Below are positions 17,594 to 26,038 of a stretch of 64,000 nucleotides of DNA, in pieces. Both the position numbers and the translations under genes were made by a program. Each line of letters opens with the position of its first letter. The stretch's first letter is position 1. The notes under the pieces are model-generated. The model ran no database searches. It saw only the letters and a program-made list of their open reading frames with translations, and was not told where the DNA came from. The stretch spans positions 1 through 64,000 of the forward strand of contig CAJTUR010000003.1 of NCBI GenBank assembly GCA_910579535.1, given 5' to 3'. This stretch comes from an uncultured Bacilli bacterium. Lineage in GTDB: Bacteria > Bacillota_I > Bacilli_A > RF39 > UBA660.

Positions 17594-18466
17594 TTATCTC
17601 TCTTGTTCTTTGTTTGTTACTTCTCTTCTTTTCTCGTCTAAATAATTGCTCATTCGGTTATTAATATCTAGTAATACTTCCTTCATAGAAGTTAAATCAT
17701 TCGCAATATCTGGATTTTCCATATTAGAATATTTTGAACAAAGGTTATCAATGCTATTTATTGAAGCATCAATTCCATACTTTTTACAAATCATATAACT
17801 TACACAATCAGCCTTTTCATTATCAATATCAATATCAATATCATGATTATTCTCCACAAATCCTACTTTCGCAAGTTCAGTAGCTACTGATTTAATAATC
17901 AAATCTGCATCATCATTTCTACAAATATAGAGAACATTATCTTCTTTATTCCATTCACATACTTTATTATTTTCTAAACTATCTACTGCTTTTATTGTAA
18001 CAGGACATTCATGTAATAATGCTTGTAAAATAAATTTTTTATCATAACTTTTTATATTAGGTTTACTATTTGTTTCAGAAATATCGATTACTTCTTTCGC
18101 ATTAATGGGTGTAATTTCTTCCCCATTTTTATTAATATAAGTTTCTCCTGGTTCAATTATAATCATGGTTTTTGGTTTTAAAGTTTTAAAAGAAACTTTT
18201 AATTCTCTCCAATCATTTCTAGTTTTTAGTTGTTTGGCTTCTGGCATTTGTTTTGTGATTAATAAAGCATTTCTAGGAGTATACATATCAAATCGACTTT
18301 GCACATCCATATACTTTTTGAAAAAAGATGGATTGTTTTTTAATTCTTCTAAAGCCTCATCTATTATTTTGTATGCTTTATCTTTTTGTTCTTTTTTCTT
18401 TAATTTATAGGCTTCTTTATCATAACTTTTATTAGAAGCATTATTTGAAATAATCTCATCAATCAT
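17594..18466 (-). CDS. ArdC/LtrC-like protein
   Basis: 290 residues. After a basic leader, residues ~45-105 (RFDMYTPRNALLITKQMPEAKQLKTRNDWRELKV...LKPKTMIIIEPGE) match the ArdC/LtrC N-terminal ssDNA-binding fold. The second half has the position of the metallopeptidase-like domain, but the usual HExxH is not present (it reads ATELAKVGF), so this part looks catalytically dead. ArdC-type proteins protect incoming single-stranded DNA or counter restriction; that role here is inference. The gene lies immediately downstream of PcfB. Confidence 0.7.
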   Translation of the reverse strand: MIDEIISNNASNKSYDKEAYKLKKKEQKDKAYKIIDEALEELKNNPSFFKKYMDVQSRFDMYTPRNALLITKQMPEAKQLKTRNDWRELKVSFKTLKPKTMIIIEPGETYINKNGEEITPINAKEVIDISETNSKPNIKSYDKKFILQALLHECPVTIKAVDSLENNKVCEWNKEDNVLYICRNDDADLIIKSVATELAKVGFVENNHDIDIDIDNEKADCVSYMICKKYGIDASINSIDNLCSKYSNMENPDIANDLTSMKEVLLDINNRMSNYLDEKRREVTNKEQER

Positions 18467-18467
18467 A

Positions 18468-19259
18468 CTATCTCTCCTTACCTTTCTTTATTGTTTTCGA
18501 TTTAGAAGCATTGCTCGTGGTTTCTTTAATTTTACTCTCTGTTTTTTTATTGTTCTTTTTCTCTCGAACTGCTCTGGACTTACCATTTTTCTTTTGTTCC
18601 TCTTTTATTTTTTTTAAATCTTCACGAACAGAAGGCTTTTTTTGATTAGTAGCCACCCCTGAGTTTTTTTTGTTCTTTGATGAAGTCTCTGACAGAGGGC
18701 TTTTTTCTGTCGTGGTTAAATTGGGGTTTGGCATCTCATTTTCCTCCTTTTTAATAGGTTTTGACATTATGTCATCAACAAGTTTTTCTTCATCAGACTT
18801 GACTTCTACTCCTCTTTCCTTAGCATCTTTAATCATTTCTTCAATTTTTTCTTGTTCAATTTCACTTTTTATAGACGCCATATCAACTGTCGATAATTTA
18901 AATCTGTCTACAATACGATTTACTTTAGGTGCATCTTCTGCCCTAACCATAATATCAACCATTCCATCATAATCTGGGTGTTTTTTATCTATTAAAGCAC
19001 TATAAAGTACTCCATACTTTTTTGATTCTTCGTGAAATTTTTCTAACTCATTTTCTTTTAAAGAAAATATTTGCAATGGACTACCAGATTTTAACATATT
19101 GTTTAATTTAGTTTTTCCTTTTGTCATTTGTTTATCTTTGGCGATTGTATAAAGTAAAACTGCTATTTTCTCTGCACCTATTCCTGTAATTTTTGCTGCA
19201 ACCTCGAAACCCTCGAGCGACATTTTTACAATCGATTCTGCTGCTTCACTAGAGTTCAT
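18468..19259 (-). CDS. PcfB-family (DUF3801) conjugation protein
   Basis: 263 residues from the ATG at 19259, which has a GGAGGG site; the longer frame to 19286 does not. The first ~140 residues match PcfB/DUF3801 (VAAKITGIGAEKIAVLLYTIAKD, GKTKLNNMLKSGSPLQIFSLKENELEKFHEESKKYGVLYSAL). The C-terminal half is a low-complexity Lys/Glu/Ser tail. PcfB helps dock the relaxosome to the coupling protein in pCF10-type systems; the order relaxase - helicase - PcfB - VirD4 supports this. Confidence 0.85.
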   Translation of the reverse strand: MNSSEAAESIVKMSLEGFEVAAKITGIGAEKIAVLLYTIAKDKQMTKGKTKLNNMLKSGSPLQIFSLKENELEKFHEESKKYGVLYSALIDKKHPDYDGMVDIMVRAEDAPKVNRIVDRFKLSTVDMASIKSEIEQEKIEEMIKDAKERGVEVKSDEEKLVDDIMSKPIKKEENEMPNPNLTTTEKSPLSETSSKNKKNSGVATNQKKPSVREDLKKIKEEQKKNGKSRAVREKKNNKKTESKIKETTSNASKSKTIKKGKER

Positions 19260-19307
19260 TCTATCCCTCCTTTCTTTTTTTATCAAAACGAACTCAAAAT
19301 TTTAATA

Positions 19308-19313
19308 TTACAT
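19308..19313 (-). promoter_or_regulatory. Start-stop codon pair behind a strong ribosome site
   Basis: On the minus strand TAAAGGAGGTGGTACAA is followed by ATG TAA. The ribosome site is among the best in the region, yet the frame ends at once. It lies about 50 bases upstream of the PcfB start and may hold a ribosome to control PcfB translation, or be a remnant of a lost small gene. Only the sequence is seen; the role is inference. Confidence 0.35.
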
Positions 19314-19339
19314 TTGTACCACCTCCTTTAATTTTTGAC

Positions 19340-19372
19340 AAAAAAAAATGCTTCAACGAGAAATTCGTAGAA
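19340..19372 (-). terminator. Probable terminator after the DinG-like gene
   Basis: On the minus strand TTC-t-ACGA / TCGT-t-GAA forms an interrupted 7-bp stem with a 5-base loop, then GCA and nine T. It would separate the relaxase/helicase unit from the PcfB-VirD4-VirB4 operon. Confidence 0.55.
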
Positions 19373-19512
19373 ACATAAATTACTTGATTAATATATGCTT
19401 TAAAATTTTTTTAATTATGTGATCTCCTATCTCTATAATCATGAACTGTTGTTCGTTTTTCTGATTTTAATTAAAAGAAAACTTTTTTGAAATTTAAAGA
19501 CAAAAGATTTTA

Positions 19513-21528
19513 TCATTCATCAATTTTATTGTTATGAATAAATTGTTTTACTTCTTCTATAGAATTTGTAATTTTTTTTATGGGTAAAGTTCTTCTGACG
19601 ATACTTTCGTACTTTGGCAACCTAGAGTCTAGTATGCAAACTATGCCTTTATCGGTTTCACTTCTTATTAGCCTTCCTACCCCCTGTTTTAATTTAATAA
19701 GCATTTCTGGAATGTAAACTTTTTCAAATCCCTTATTTCCATATAAACTTTTTTTGTATTCCATAATTGGATCAACAACAGGAAAAGGTAATCTTGCAAT
19801 AATTAAGTTAGATAATGATTTTCCTTTTATATCAATTCCCTCCCAAAATATTCCAGTACTAAATAAAACCGAGCTAATCTCATTTTTAAACTTATCTTTT
19901 ACTGTATCTTGAGAAGAACCATCATTTTGAATATAAATATTAATATCGTCAATTTTATTTCCTATTTTTTCATATACGTATTTCATATCATTTTTTGAAG
20001 TAAATAAAACTAATGTTTTTCCATGAGTAAGAATAATTAATTCTTTAATTTTTTCAACTAATTGTTCCAAATATTTATTTTTATGTTTTGGATTAACTAA
20101 ATTACTGCAACTATATAATAAAGCATTTTGATTATAATCATAAGGTGACTCGTAAGAATTTTCTATTGTGAGTCCTTTTTTTAATTTATTTGCTCCAATA
20201 TTATTTAAAAAATAACTAAAATCTTCTTTGCCTACACTTAAAGTCGCTGAGGTAAAAATAAAGGTTTTATTGGGTGCATTTACAAATTGCATTAATTCAT
20301 CTTTATAAAAAAACAAACGATAAGCAATTTCATCAATATTTTTTGGTGCATAAAAAATTCTATTTCTTTTTTTAACTCTTTCAATCCAAAATAAATAATT
20401 TCCATTTTCCCCTAATGCTAAAATTTGAAACATTTGGCTATATTCGTATAATTGTTCTTCTAAGTCTTCCGTATCTTTATTTGAAAATATCTGAACTGAA
20501 CTATTTATCTCATTTATTATGGTTGCAATTTTTGTAGATAAATTTATAACATTTTCATCAAAATGAAATTCTAAACCATTACAATCTTCAATTTCAATTC
20601 CATTATCTTTTAATTCTTTTATTTTAATTAAAACATTATGATTAATAGTCTCTAATAAATTTTCTAATGTTGAAATAATGTCTCCATAATTGTAATCATA
20701 AATATTTTTCTTTTCTAATATACTTATAGCAATTTTCAACGGTTCTTTTACTGAATTAATTTTAATTTCTTTTGTTTTAGCACTACGAATTTTATTTTCA
20801 AGATTATGTGCTTCATCACAAACAATAAAGGCAACATTTTTAAATAGATTTCTGCCATAAAGTCCTGAACTCCTTGATAAGTCTTCTATTAATAAATCAT
20901 GGTTACAAATAATTGCACCATTAACATTTTTCATCAAAATTCTTCTTTTATAAAATTCACAGTTATCGCAATTTTTGCACTTTAAATATTGACACTGTTC
21001 AACATTAATTTCTTTCCAAATATTATCTTTAATTTTAGGGTAATCTTTTCTATCTTGTTTTTCTGAATCAAATTCTTTTAAATACTTGCTTTTATTTATA
21101 GGATTATTTAAAAACTTTTCTAATCTATTAAGACAAATAAAATTTGACATTCCCTTTGCTATTACCACATCTAAATTTATATCTAATTGTTGAGATAACT
21201 TGGCTATATCTTTTTCTAATTGTTCTTGAAGTGCAATTGTTGATGTAGAAATTATAAAAGATCTATTTGTTAAAGAAAAATAGTATAAAAGTGGGATCAA
21301 ATAAGCATAAGATTTTCCAATTCCTACTCCTGCCTCAATAACTAAATTATCTCCTGACTCAATAGCATCAAATACACTTAATGCCATATTAACTTGACCT
21401 TCTCGTACTTGCAAATCATATTTTTTACAATTACTAAAGTATTCATCAATATTGGAATATAATGTTTCTAAATTTTCTTTGCTTAGACGATTTTCTTTTT
21501 TGGGGTTAGTAAAATAACTTTCAAACAT
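19513..21528 (-). CDS. DinG/XPD-like ATP-dependent DNA helicase
   Basis: 671 residues. Motif I is IEAGVGIGKSYAYLIP near residue 66, DEAH box VCDEAHNLE near 237, motif V/VI GIFWEGIDIKGKSL...KQGVGRLIRSETDKGIVCILDSRL near the C-terminus. Four cysteines (C in FICLNRLEKF, then CQYLKCKNCDNCEF, residues ~130-190) fit the iron-sulphur cluster of the DinG/XPD family. It would unwind DNA 5' to 3' and may help strand displacement during transfer. It lies directly downstream of the relaxase and has its own terminator. Confidence 0.9.
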   Translation of the reverse strand: MFESYFTNPKKENRLSKENLETLYSNIDEYFSNCKKYDLQVREGQVNMALSVFDAIESGDNLVIEAGVGIGKSYAYLIPLLYYFSLTNRSFIISTSTIALQEQLEKDIAKLSQQLDINLDVVIAKGMSNFICLNRLEKFLNNPINKSKYLKEFDSEKQDRKDYPKIKDNIWKEINVEQCQYLKCKNCDNCEFYKRRILMKNVNGAIICNHDLLIEDLSRSSGLYGRNLFKNVAFIVCDEAHNLENKIRSAKTKEIKINSVKEPLKIAISILEKKNIYDYNYGDIISTLENLLETINHNVLIKIKELKDNGIEIEDCNGLEFHFDENVINLSTKIATIINEINSSVQIFSNKDTEDLEEQLYEYSQMFQILALGENGNYLFWIERVKKRNRIFYAPKNIDEIAYRLFFYKDELMQFVNAPNKTFIFTSATLSVGKEDFSYFLNNIGANKLKKGLTIENSYESPYDYNQNALLYSCSNLVNPKHKNKYLEQLVEKIKELIILTHGKTLVLFTSKNDMKYVYEKIGNKIDDINIYIQNDGSSQDTVKDKFKNEISSVLFSTGIFWEGIDIKGKSLSNLIIARLPFPVVDPIMEYKKSLYGNKGFEKVYIPEMLIKLKQGVGRLIRSETDKGIVCILDSRLPKYESIVRRTLPIKKITNSIEEVKQFIHNNKIDE

Positions 21529-21573
21529 ATTTTTCTCCTTTAAATTGTTTTCTATTATACCATATTTTAATTG

Positions 21574-22911
21574 TCATTTTTGTTTTTTATCTCCTTTATC
21601 TTTCTCTTTTTCTTCATCAAAGTCTTTTATATTTTCTTTTACAGTATCTAGTCTTTTTTCTATTTCCTCACACAACTTAAATTTTTCATTTTGAGAATTT
21701 AATTTTTTGGTTATCTCATCAATTTCATAACGTATGGATGTTTTCTCTTCCTCACTTTTGACTCTTTTAATTTTTTTCCATAAATTGGCTTTTTTACTTG
21801 TTAAATCAGCTATTTCTATATATAAATTTTCCTTATAAAATAAAAGTTGTTCAGTTGTTTCTATTTTATTGGTAACCAATAATCTTGTTTGTTTAGATAT
21901 TTCATTCATTTTATTCAATTCAACACGAAGAGCTGGCGACAAAATTTTTCTAGGATAATGTCTAGGATAAACTTTTAAAATATAACAATAATATTTATAT
22001 AAACCATAAATGCCATGTGCTTTTGCCTCTTTGGCTTTCTTATAAGATTTTATTTTATTATTAGGATTACAACTTTCGATAAAAGGTAGCCTTGGAGAAG
22101 ACTCTGTTTCAATTCTACTTTCTATTTTTTCTATGGAATAATTATTTCCAAAAGACCTTTCTATGCGAATGTTTTTTTTAAAAGGTTCTCTTCTAATGCT
22201 TAATTTTCCATAACGATTAATAACTTCATAACCCATTTTTTCCAAAATATTCTCAAAATCTTTATAAGAATATGCCATTCCGATTGCACGATCAACATCT
22301 TGTTTTGCAACTCTATGATAATTATTTTTTAATGTATATCCTTTGTAATAATTATCATAATTTACCTTTCCTTTTTTCATTTTATTTTTATCAACAATAC
22401 TTAAACCATACTCTTGACATAACGCATCTGACAAATGTCTTAACTGTGCATAAGTTTCATGACAATCATGATACTTTTTACCATCTTTAAATGAAACTGA
22501 GTTAATTACAAAATGATTGTGAATATGATTTGTATTTGTATGAGTAGTCACAATAACTTCAAAACGATCTCCCCACATTTCTTCTGCTAATTTTAAACCA
22601 ATTAGATGAGCTTTTTCTGGGGTGATTTCTCCCTCTTTAAACGATTGAAAAGCATGATAGCCTAATATTCCGTCTTTCTTTTTCCAAATATCTTTCGTCT
22701 CCATCATATCTTGATAAGCTCTTTCTGATAAACAATTTATTCCAGACACAAAACAACTTTCTTCAGTATTATAAGAAAGAGAATCATACTCAGTTAATTT
22801 ATGCAATTCTTGATAATCACTTCCATTATTTGATGTCTTCTCTGGATTTATTACATAATCAATAACGTGATCTAATCTTTTTTCAATTTTCCAAATTCCT
22901 GTAGTAGCCAT
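21574..22911 (-). CDS. MOB-P-type relaxase (mobilization nuclease)
   Basis: 445 residues from the ATG at 22911 (MATTGIWKIEKRLDHVIDYV, with GGAAAGAG upstream); an upstream ATG at 22947 would add 12 basic residues. The metal-binding three-histidine motif is visible as THTNTNHIHNHFVINSVSF near residue 127, with LAEEMWGDRFEVIV before it, typical of VirD2/Rlx-type relaxases of Tn1549-like elements. The C-terminus is coiled coil and charged. It nicks oriT and is carried to the recipient covalently on the DNA. MobC lies just upstream. Confidence 0.92.
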   Translation of the reverse strand: MATTGIWKIEKRLDHVIDYVINPEKTSNNGSDYQELHKLTEYDSLSYNTEESCFVSGINCLSERAYQDMMETKDIWKKKDGILGYHAFQSFKEGEITPEKAHLIGLKLAEEMWGDRFEVIVTTHTNTNHIHNHFVINSVSFKDGKKYHDCHETYAQLRHLSDALCQEYGLSIVDKNKMKKGKVNYDNYYKGYTLKNNYHRVAKQDVDRAIGMAYSYKDFENILEKMGYEVINRYGKLSIRREPFKKNIRIERSFGNNYSIEKIESRIETESSPRLPFIESCNPNNKIKSYKKAKEAKAHGIYGLYKYYCYILKVYPRHYPRKILSPALRVELNKMNEISKQTRLLVTNKIETTEQLLFYKENLYIEIADLTSKKANLWKKIKRVKSEEEKTSIRYEIDEITKKLNSQNEKFKLCEEIEKRLDTVKENIKDFDEEKEKDKGDKKQK

Positions 22912-23008
22912 TTTTTCTCTCTTTCCTCTTCCTCTCTTCTTGAACATTTACTAGATATTTTTATAAATGGATATATGAATAACAATGAAAATATAATAAA
23001 AATTAATA

Positions 23009-23344
23009 TCATTTATTTACACCTCTTCTTTCTTTTAAATATTCGTTTTTTATTTCTTCAATAAATCTAATAACCATATCAGCATTTTTCTTATAAGCAA
23101 GTTCATCTATAAAACCTAATGAGTGGGCTTTCTTACTAATTTGATTCATGTTATTAGCCAGTGAACGAAACACTTTAAGATTTTCATAAAATCGATCATC
23201 TGGTTTTTCTTTTAATTTATAGCCTAATAGTAATTCTCTTATATACTCACTTTCATTCATACCTGCTTTAGTAGAATTAATAGATAAAATATGACATTCT
23301 TCTTCATTAAACCAAAATTGTTTTTTCTTATTTCTAATTCTCAT
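23009..23344 (-). CDS. mobC: MobC-like relaxosome accessory protein
   Basis: 111 residues from the ATG at 23344 (AAGGAAAG upstream); the frame to 23374 would run into the preceding terminator. N-terminal RIRNKKKQFWFNEEECHILSINSTKAGMNESEYIRELLLGY is a ribbon-helix-helix-like DNA-binding segment, and LANNMNQISKKAHSLGFID is the MobC pattern. It would bind oriT and help the relaxase. The gene sits directly upstream of the relaxase. Confidence 0.87.
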   Translation of the reverse strand: MRIRNKKKQFWFNEEECHILSINSTKAGMNESEYIRELLLGYKLKEKPDDRFYENLKVFRSLANNMNQISKKAHSLGFIDELAYKKNADMVIRFIEEIKNEYLKERRGVNK

Positions 23345-23374
23345 ATCACTCTTTCCTTTCCTAAATAAAGGCAT

Positions 23375-23405
23375 AAAAAAAGATTAGTATATTTCTACAC
23401 TAATC
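23375..23405 (-). terminator. Strong terminator after the HU gene
   Basis: On the minus strand GATTAGTGTA-GAAA-TATACTAATC gives a 10-bp stem with one wobble and a GAAA tetraloop, followed by seven T. It separates HU from the mobC-relaxase unit. Confidence 0.85.
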
Positions 23406-23423
23406 ATTTCTTATAAAAAATAT

Positions 23424-23699
23424 TTATTTATTAACAACTTCTTTTAATGCATTACCGGCTTTAAAAGCAACATTTTTACTTGCTTTAATTTGAATAGTTT
23501 CACCAGTTTGAGGATTTCTTCCCTCTCTAGCTGCTCTATTTGAAATTTTAAAAGTTCCAAAACCAGAAACAGCAACACTATTTCCTTTAGCAAGTTCATC
23601 TTTAAATAATTCAAAAGTTCCATTAAAAACTTTTTCTACCTCAGCCTTAGTCAAACCTGTATTTTGAGCTAATGCTTCAATCATTTCAGATTTTTTCAT
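23424..23699 (-). CDS. hup: HU-family nucleoid DNA-binding protein
   Basis: 91 residues from the ATG at 23699, which has an AGGAGG site. The whole protein is a canonical HU fold: MKKSEMIEALAQNTGLTKAEVEKVFNGTF, GFGTFKISNRAAREGRNPQTGETI with the DNA-binding arm, and KNVAFKAGNALKEVVNK. An element-borne HU could bend DNA at oriT or at the attachment sites. It has its own promoter with TATAAT at 23728-23733 and its own terminator. Confidence 0.95.
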   Translation of the reverse strand: MKKSEMIEALAQNTGLTKAEVEKVFNGTFELFKDELAKGNSVAVSGFGTFKISNRAAREGRNPQTGETIQIKASKNVAFKAGNALKEVVNK

Positions 23700-23727
23700 T
23701 GTTCCACCTCCTACTTTCTCAATTCCA

Positions 23728-23733
23728 ATTATA
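23728..23733 (-). promoter_or_regulatory. Minus-10 element of the HU promoter
   Basis: The minus strand reads TGT-TATAAT, an extended minus-10, about 30 bp before the HU ATG; a weak TTAAAT lies 17 bp further upstream. The spacing to the ribosome site is normal. Confidence 0.55.
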
Positions 23734-23765
23734 ACACACAATTAATAATCATTTAACTTTTAAAA

Positions 23766-24380
23766 TTATGGAATTAATTCTTGTGTTTGTTCTAAACCAA
23801 TTTTATTAGTTTCTTTAATTTCTAAAATCTTACTATTATTAAATATAGATAATAAATTATCTTCAACTCTAAAATTTGGTTTTATTGTAAATTCATAATT
23901 TTTATCTTTTGTAATATTGGGACATAATTTTTTCTCTACTTTTATTGTTTGAACTTCCTCTTCTTGAAATTGTCTTATAGTTAAATAAATATATTTTTCA
24001 TCATTACTTCCAGCAACATTAAGAATATTATACGTCCTAATAAATGGATTTAAATCAATTGTATTTTTATTTTCAACATCGACAGAGGCTTCTCCTTTTA
24101 CAAATTTAATTAAATTTGAGTCAACAATTGTTTTCTTAAATTTTTCTTGCTCTTCCTCACTATTATCTAATAATCCTACAACTACCACTCTATTTTCTTC
24201 ATCAACATAATTAAAAGCCAAATTTTTATAATCTTTACTTCCATTTGCTTGAAAATAAGAAATGATTTGATTATTTACATTTACCAATTCTTCCTTTGTT
24301 ACTTTTATTTTATTTCCACATCCTGTAAGTCCTAAAACCAAAACGCTACTTACTAAAATAGTTAAAATTCTCTTTTTCAT
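23766..24380 (-). CDS. ICE lipoprotein of unknown function
   Basis: 204 residues. MKKRILTILVSSVLVLGLTGCGNK has a perfect lipobox (LTGC), so the protein is lipid-anchored at Cys21. The mature part is soluble with repeated short beta-like segments and no recognised domain. It lies between the Trp-rich small ORF and HU. Conjugative elements often encode surface lipoproteins (entry exclusion or channel-associated), but nothing here proves such a role. Confidence 0.75.
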   Translation of the reverse strand: MKKRILTILVSSVLVLGLTGCGNKIKVTKEELVNVNNQIISYFQANGSKDYKNLAFNYVDEENRVVVVGLLDNSEEEQEKFKKTIVDSNLIKFVKGEASVDVENKNTIDLNPFIRTYNILNVAGSNDEKYIYLTIRQFQEEEVQTIKVEKKLCPNITKDKNYEFTIKPNFRVEDNLLSIFNNSKILEIKETNKIGLEQTQELIP

Positions 24381-24435
24381 TTTCTTTTCTCCATTTTAAA
24401 AACAAATATAAAATCATTTTTTTGTTCTCATTTCA

Positions 24436-24464
24436 ATTATATCAAAAAAACGACAATTATTGTC
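24436..24464 (-). promoter_or_regulatory. Promoter with overlapping palindromic operator for the ICE lipoprotein
   Basis: TATAAT on the minus strand is at 24436-24441. A perfect palindrome, gacaattattgtc, lies at 24452-24464, covering the expected minus-35 region. This arrangement is that of a repressor operator. Confidence 0.5.
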
Positions 24465-24472
24465 TTTAATTT

Positions 24473-24589
24473 TTAATCTAATAAATATATTTTTTTATGG
24501 TATATTAAAATTCTTTTTACTAAATGATTATTTCTGTCATATATTTTATAACAATTGCCCCAAAATAATTTCCATTTCCAAAAAAACAT
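24473..24589 (-). CDS. Trp-rich 38-residue small protein
   Basis: The ATG at 24589 is preceded by AGGAGG with a 9-base spacer, an excellent site. The product starts MFFWKWKLFWGNCYKIYDR and ends LIYHKKIYLLD; the first ten residues hold three Trp and three Phe, and the rest is basic. The longer open frame to 24751 reads through a GC-rich structured segment with Cys/Pro-rich sequence and overlaps the primase, so only the short form is kept. The middle (KIYDRNNHLVKRI) resembles the short beta-hairpin units of small uncharacterised proteins. It may be membrane-active or a leader product of the structured RNA upstream. Confidence 0.55.
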   Translation of the reverse strand: MFFWKWKLFWGNCYKIYDRNNHLVKRILIYHKKIYLLD

Positions 24590-24597
24590 AATTTCAT

Positions 24598-24710
24598 TCC
24601 TCCTATTTTTTCTTTTGCTAGGGTTTGGGGTTTCCCCATAAATTTGGCATGTGGCGGGAGGACACATGCAGTGCTGGCTAAGACACAGTTTTCTATGAAT
24701 AGAAAACTTC
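24598..24710 (-). ncRNA. GC-rich triple-hairpin segment: candidate structured RNA leader or oriT
   Basis: This stretch stands out as GC-rich in a ~25% G+C element. It contains three hairpins: 24688-24707 (8-bp stem, TTCA loop on the minus strand), 24647-24669 (7-bp GCATGTG/CACATGC with a 9-base loop TCCTCCCGC) and 24626-24638 (TGGGG-AAA-CCCCA). The loop of the middle hairpin is complementary over six bases to the ribosome site of the small ORF (24598-24603). It starts 20 bases after the primase stop. A structured RNA controlling the small ORF and an oriT are both possible; I cannot decide from the sequence. Confidence 0.5.
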
Positions 24711-24728
24711 CCTTTTTTGACTTGAAAA

Positions 24729-25694
24729 TTATCTATAATTTTCATTACCATTTTTAATAGGAATTCCCAAATATTTTTTTAAAACATCATTAACATCTTT
24801 TAAATTTTTAGGAGATTTATCTATAATTTTATAACTATCTGACAAAGAATTTTGTATTGATTTTGTTGCTATTTTACCTGCAACGTCATTATCAAGATGT
24901 AAAACTATTGTATCAATTTGAGGATTATTTTTTAAAAAAGTTGTTAAAGTTTCAGGAATTTTAATGTCCATAGTATCTTTTTTTGGCTTATAAACTCCTG
25001 CCAAAGACAACAAATTTTCTTCATCCCAGTGTTCATTATTTAACTCTTTTAAAGTTGCATAAGACAATAAATCAATGGCACTTTCAAACAAATGAACATC
25101 ATTTTTATTCAAAATAGATTTTAATTTAAAAGAAAAGGCTTTATCACTTCCAGAAGCCTCTCCCATAAAACGACTTGAATTTGTACCTCTATAACCAGCA
25201 TATCTTATAATATTTTGTTCATCATAACCAACAAATACAACATTGTTTCTAACTTTTTCTTGATAAATTAGTCCCTTATTTATACATTCTTCAATGATAC
25301 TTTTACTTATACCTCGACTCATTAAATAAGATATAACCTTATTATTGTTAGGGGCTTTTTGAGGTAAAAAGAAACGAGCAATTTTTTCTTTTTCAGTCAG
25401 TTTTTGCTTAAACAAAGATTTTTTTTCTAAACCCTTTTGATTAAGAAGATGCCCTACTGCTTGTGTAAAACTATATTCTTCAACTCGAATCAAATATTCT
25501 AACGCTGTTTTTCCTCCTATTCCTCTTGAAAACCAATACCACATTCCATTATTAATCTTCAAACTGTCATGAGTTCTAGTATGAAAAGTATTTCTCGAAT
25601 CATAAACTAGTTCATCTGGATTATAATTTTGCAAATAAGTTAAGAGATCTATTTCTTTAGCTTTAGCAATTTGTTCTGGTGTAAAATATACCAT
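24729..25694 (-). CDS. DUF3991/Toprim primase-like protein
   Basis: 321 residues. The N-terminus (FTPEQIAKAKEIDLLTYLQNY..., MWYWFSRGIGGKTALEYLIRVE) matches the DUF3991 region that replaces the CHC2 zinc finger in mobile-element primases. A Toprim domain follows: VHLFESAIDLLSYATL gives the Glu and DTIVLHLDNDVAGKIATKSIQ the D-x-D. Such proteins are thought to prime or repair the transferred single strand. It overlaps the upstream gene by one base and ends just before the GC-rich hairpin segment. Confidence 0.88.
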   Translation of the reverse strand: MVYFTPEQIAKAKEIDLLTYLQNYNPDELVYDSRNTFHTRTHDSLKINNGMWYWFSRGIGGKTALEYLIRVEEYSFTQAVGHLLNQKGLEKKSLFKQKLTEKEKIARFFLPQKAPNNNKVISYLMSRGISKSIIEECINKGLIYQEKVRNNVVFVGYDEQNIIRYAGYRGTNSSRFMGEASGSDKAFSFKLKSILNKNDVHLFESAIDLLSYATLKELNNEHWDEENLLSLAGVYKPKKDTMDIKIPETLTTFLKNNPQIDTIVLHLDNDVAGKIATKSIQNSLSDSYKIIDKSPKNLKDVNDVLKKYLGIPIKNGNENYR

Positions 25695-26038
25695 TATCGC
25701 CCTCGGTCATTAAGATTTTTATCTTTGATAATATTTTGGATTAATTCTAAATCTTTTATAGTTAATGGATTTTTTTCATACCAATCTTTCGCTTCTTCTA
25801 TCGTATAACCAAATGATAGTCCTTTGTAATTATCATATTCAAATATAATATAATTAGTAGGATAACCATTTATTTTTGCTAAGACTTGCCAATTATAAAA
25901 TTCAGTTTCCTTATTTAAAATATCTATCATGCCTAAATGTTGTAAAAATTTTTTGAATTGATTAAATTCTTTTTCATTGTTAATTAATAAAGTATTATTT
26001 CTTGATAAAAAATCTACCCATTTAAATTTACCATTCAT
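25694..26038 (-). CDS. Small ICE protein of unknown function
   Basis: 114 residues, soluble, with alternating aromatic and charged residues and no recognised domain. It overlaps both neighbours (one base with the primase, four with the upstream gene), so it is clearly part of the operon that runs from the giant helicase gene to the primase. Confidence 0.65.
   Translation of the reverse strand: MNGKFKWVDFLSRNNTLLINNEKEFNQFKKFLQHLGMIDILNKETEFYNWQVLAKINGYPTNYIIFEYDNYKGLSFGYTIEEAKDWYEKNPLTIKDLELIQNIIKDKNLNDRGR

Noticed and set aside
24590..24751. In-frame upstream extension of the small Trp-rich ORF to an ATG at 24751
   Set aside because: It reads through the hairpin island as an odd Cys/Pro/His-rich peptide, overlaps the primase end, and has no ribosome site; the internal ATG at 24589 has an excellent one.
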